5,464 nt of DNA, from contig CAJMRA010000188.1 in NCBI GenBank assembly GCA_905215675.1, forward strand, positions 1 to 5,464, in the 5' to 3' direction. This document shows, piece after piece, positions 5,437 through 5,464 of this stretch (its first letter is position 1; every line of letters starts with the position of its first letter). A program made the translations under genes and the position numbers. This stretch comes from an uncultured bacterium (GTDB lineage Bacteria > Desulfobacterota > Desulfovibrionia > Desulfovibrionales > Desulfovibrionaceae). The notes under the pieces were generated by a model that did no database searches, was not told where the DNA came from, and saw only the letters and a program-made list of their open reading frames with translations.

Positions 5437-5464
5437 TAGAGCGTTTCACCTTTGAAAAAGGTGA
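5437..5464. repeat. Dispersed palindromic repeat, right copy (inverted, cut by the edge)
   Basis: These 28 bases are the exact reverse complement of 101-128. The stem starts with GCGTTTCACCTTT (5441-5453) and a GAA loop. Its second arm runs off the window after AAAGGTGA. The match ends at TAGA (5437-5440), the same boundary as the left copy, which suggests a defined repeat end. It lies upstream of the TonB/TolA-type gene, probably between it and tolR. Confidence 0.8.

Noticed and set aside
1..5464. CRISPR array, insertion sequence, prophage or defence system
   Set aside because: There are no regularly spaced direct repeats and no transposase, integrase, nuclease or toxin-like gene. The five genes are envelope and metabolic genes with uniform base composition.

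Overview
The window reads as a chromosomal segment of a GC-rich Gram-negative bacterium. The Pal and TolB sequences, the tolA-position/tolB/pal order and the style of the intergenic repeats suggest a member of the Desulfovibrionaceae (Desulfobacterota). That placement is an inference from recognition, not from a search. All five convincing genes lie on the minus strand, so transcription runs from right to left. No CRISPR array, rRNA, tRNA or insertion sequence was seen.

Right part (about 5464 to 2400): the distal half of a Tol-Pal cell-envelope locus. It starts with a secreted protein carrying two TonB/TolA C-terminal-type domains (5347-4490), in the place where tolA normally sits. tolB (4449-3136) follows after 40 bp, then a 211-bp spacer, then the lipoprotein gene pal (2925-2455). 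tolQ and tolR would be expected just beyond the right edge. The tolB-pal spacer holds a perfect 16-bp inverted repeat, a near-consensus sigma-70 promoter for pal, and a 5' leader with two short hairpins. pal ends at a classical intrinsic terminator (2404-2433) with a UUCG loop. TolB and Pal should form the outer-membrane and peptidoglycan end of the Tol machine, with the two-domain protein as the candidate periplasmic link to the inner membrane.

Middle part (2324 to 557): a tightly coupled two-gene unit. It comprises a D-2-hydroxyacid dehydrogenase of the hydroxypyruvate reductase/glycerate dehydrogenase type and, 4 bp later, a metal-dependent amidohydrolase-2 family TIM-barrel hydrolase. They are probably co-transcribed, but the substrate is unknown. 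The dehydrogenase lacks the acidic residue normally used to select NAD.

Left part (556 to 1): a 556-bp stretch with no credible gene. It carries GC-rich hairpins after the hydrolase gene, a C-run tract (G-runs on the minus strand), and a cluster of three hairpins at 74-163. One of these contains a 28-bp sequence that recurs exactly, inverted, at the extreme right end of the window (101-128 and 5437-5464). The five genes are therefore flanked by inverted copies of a dispersed palindromic element.

The window is mostly ordinary core genome. The points most worth a second look are the two-domain protein at the tolA position, the inverted dispersed repeat, the structured tolB-pal spacer and pal leader, and the cofactor-site change in the dehydrogenase.
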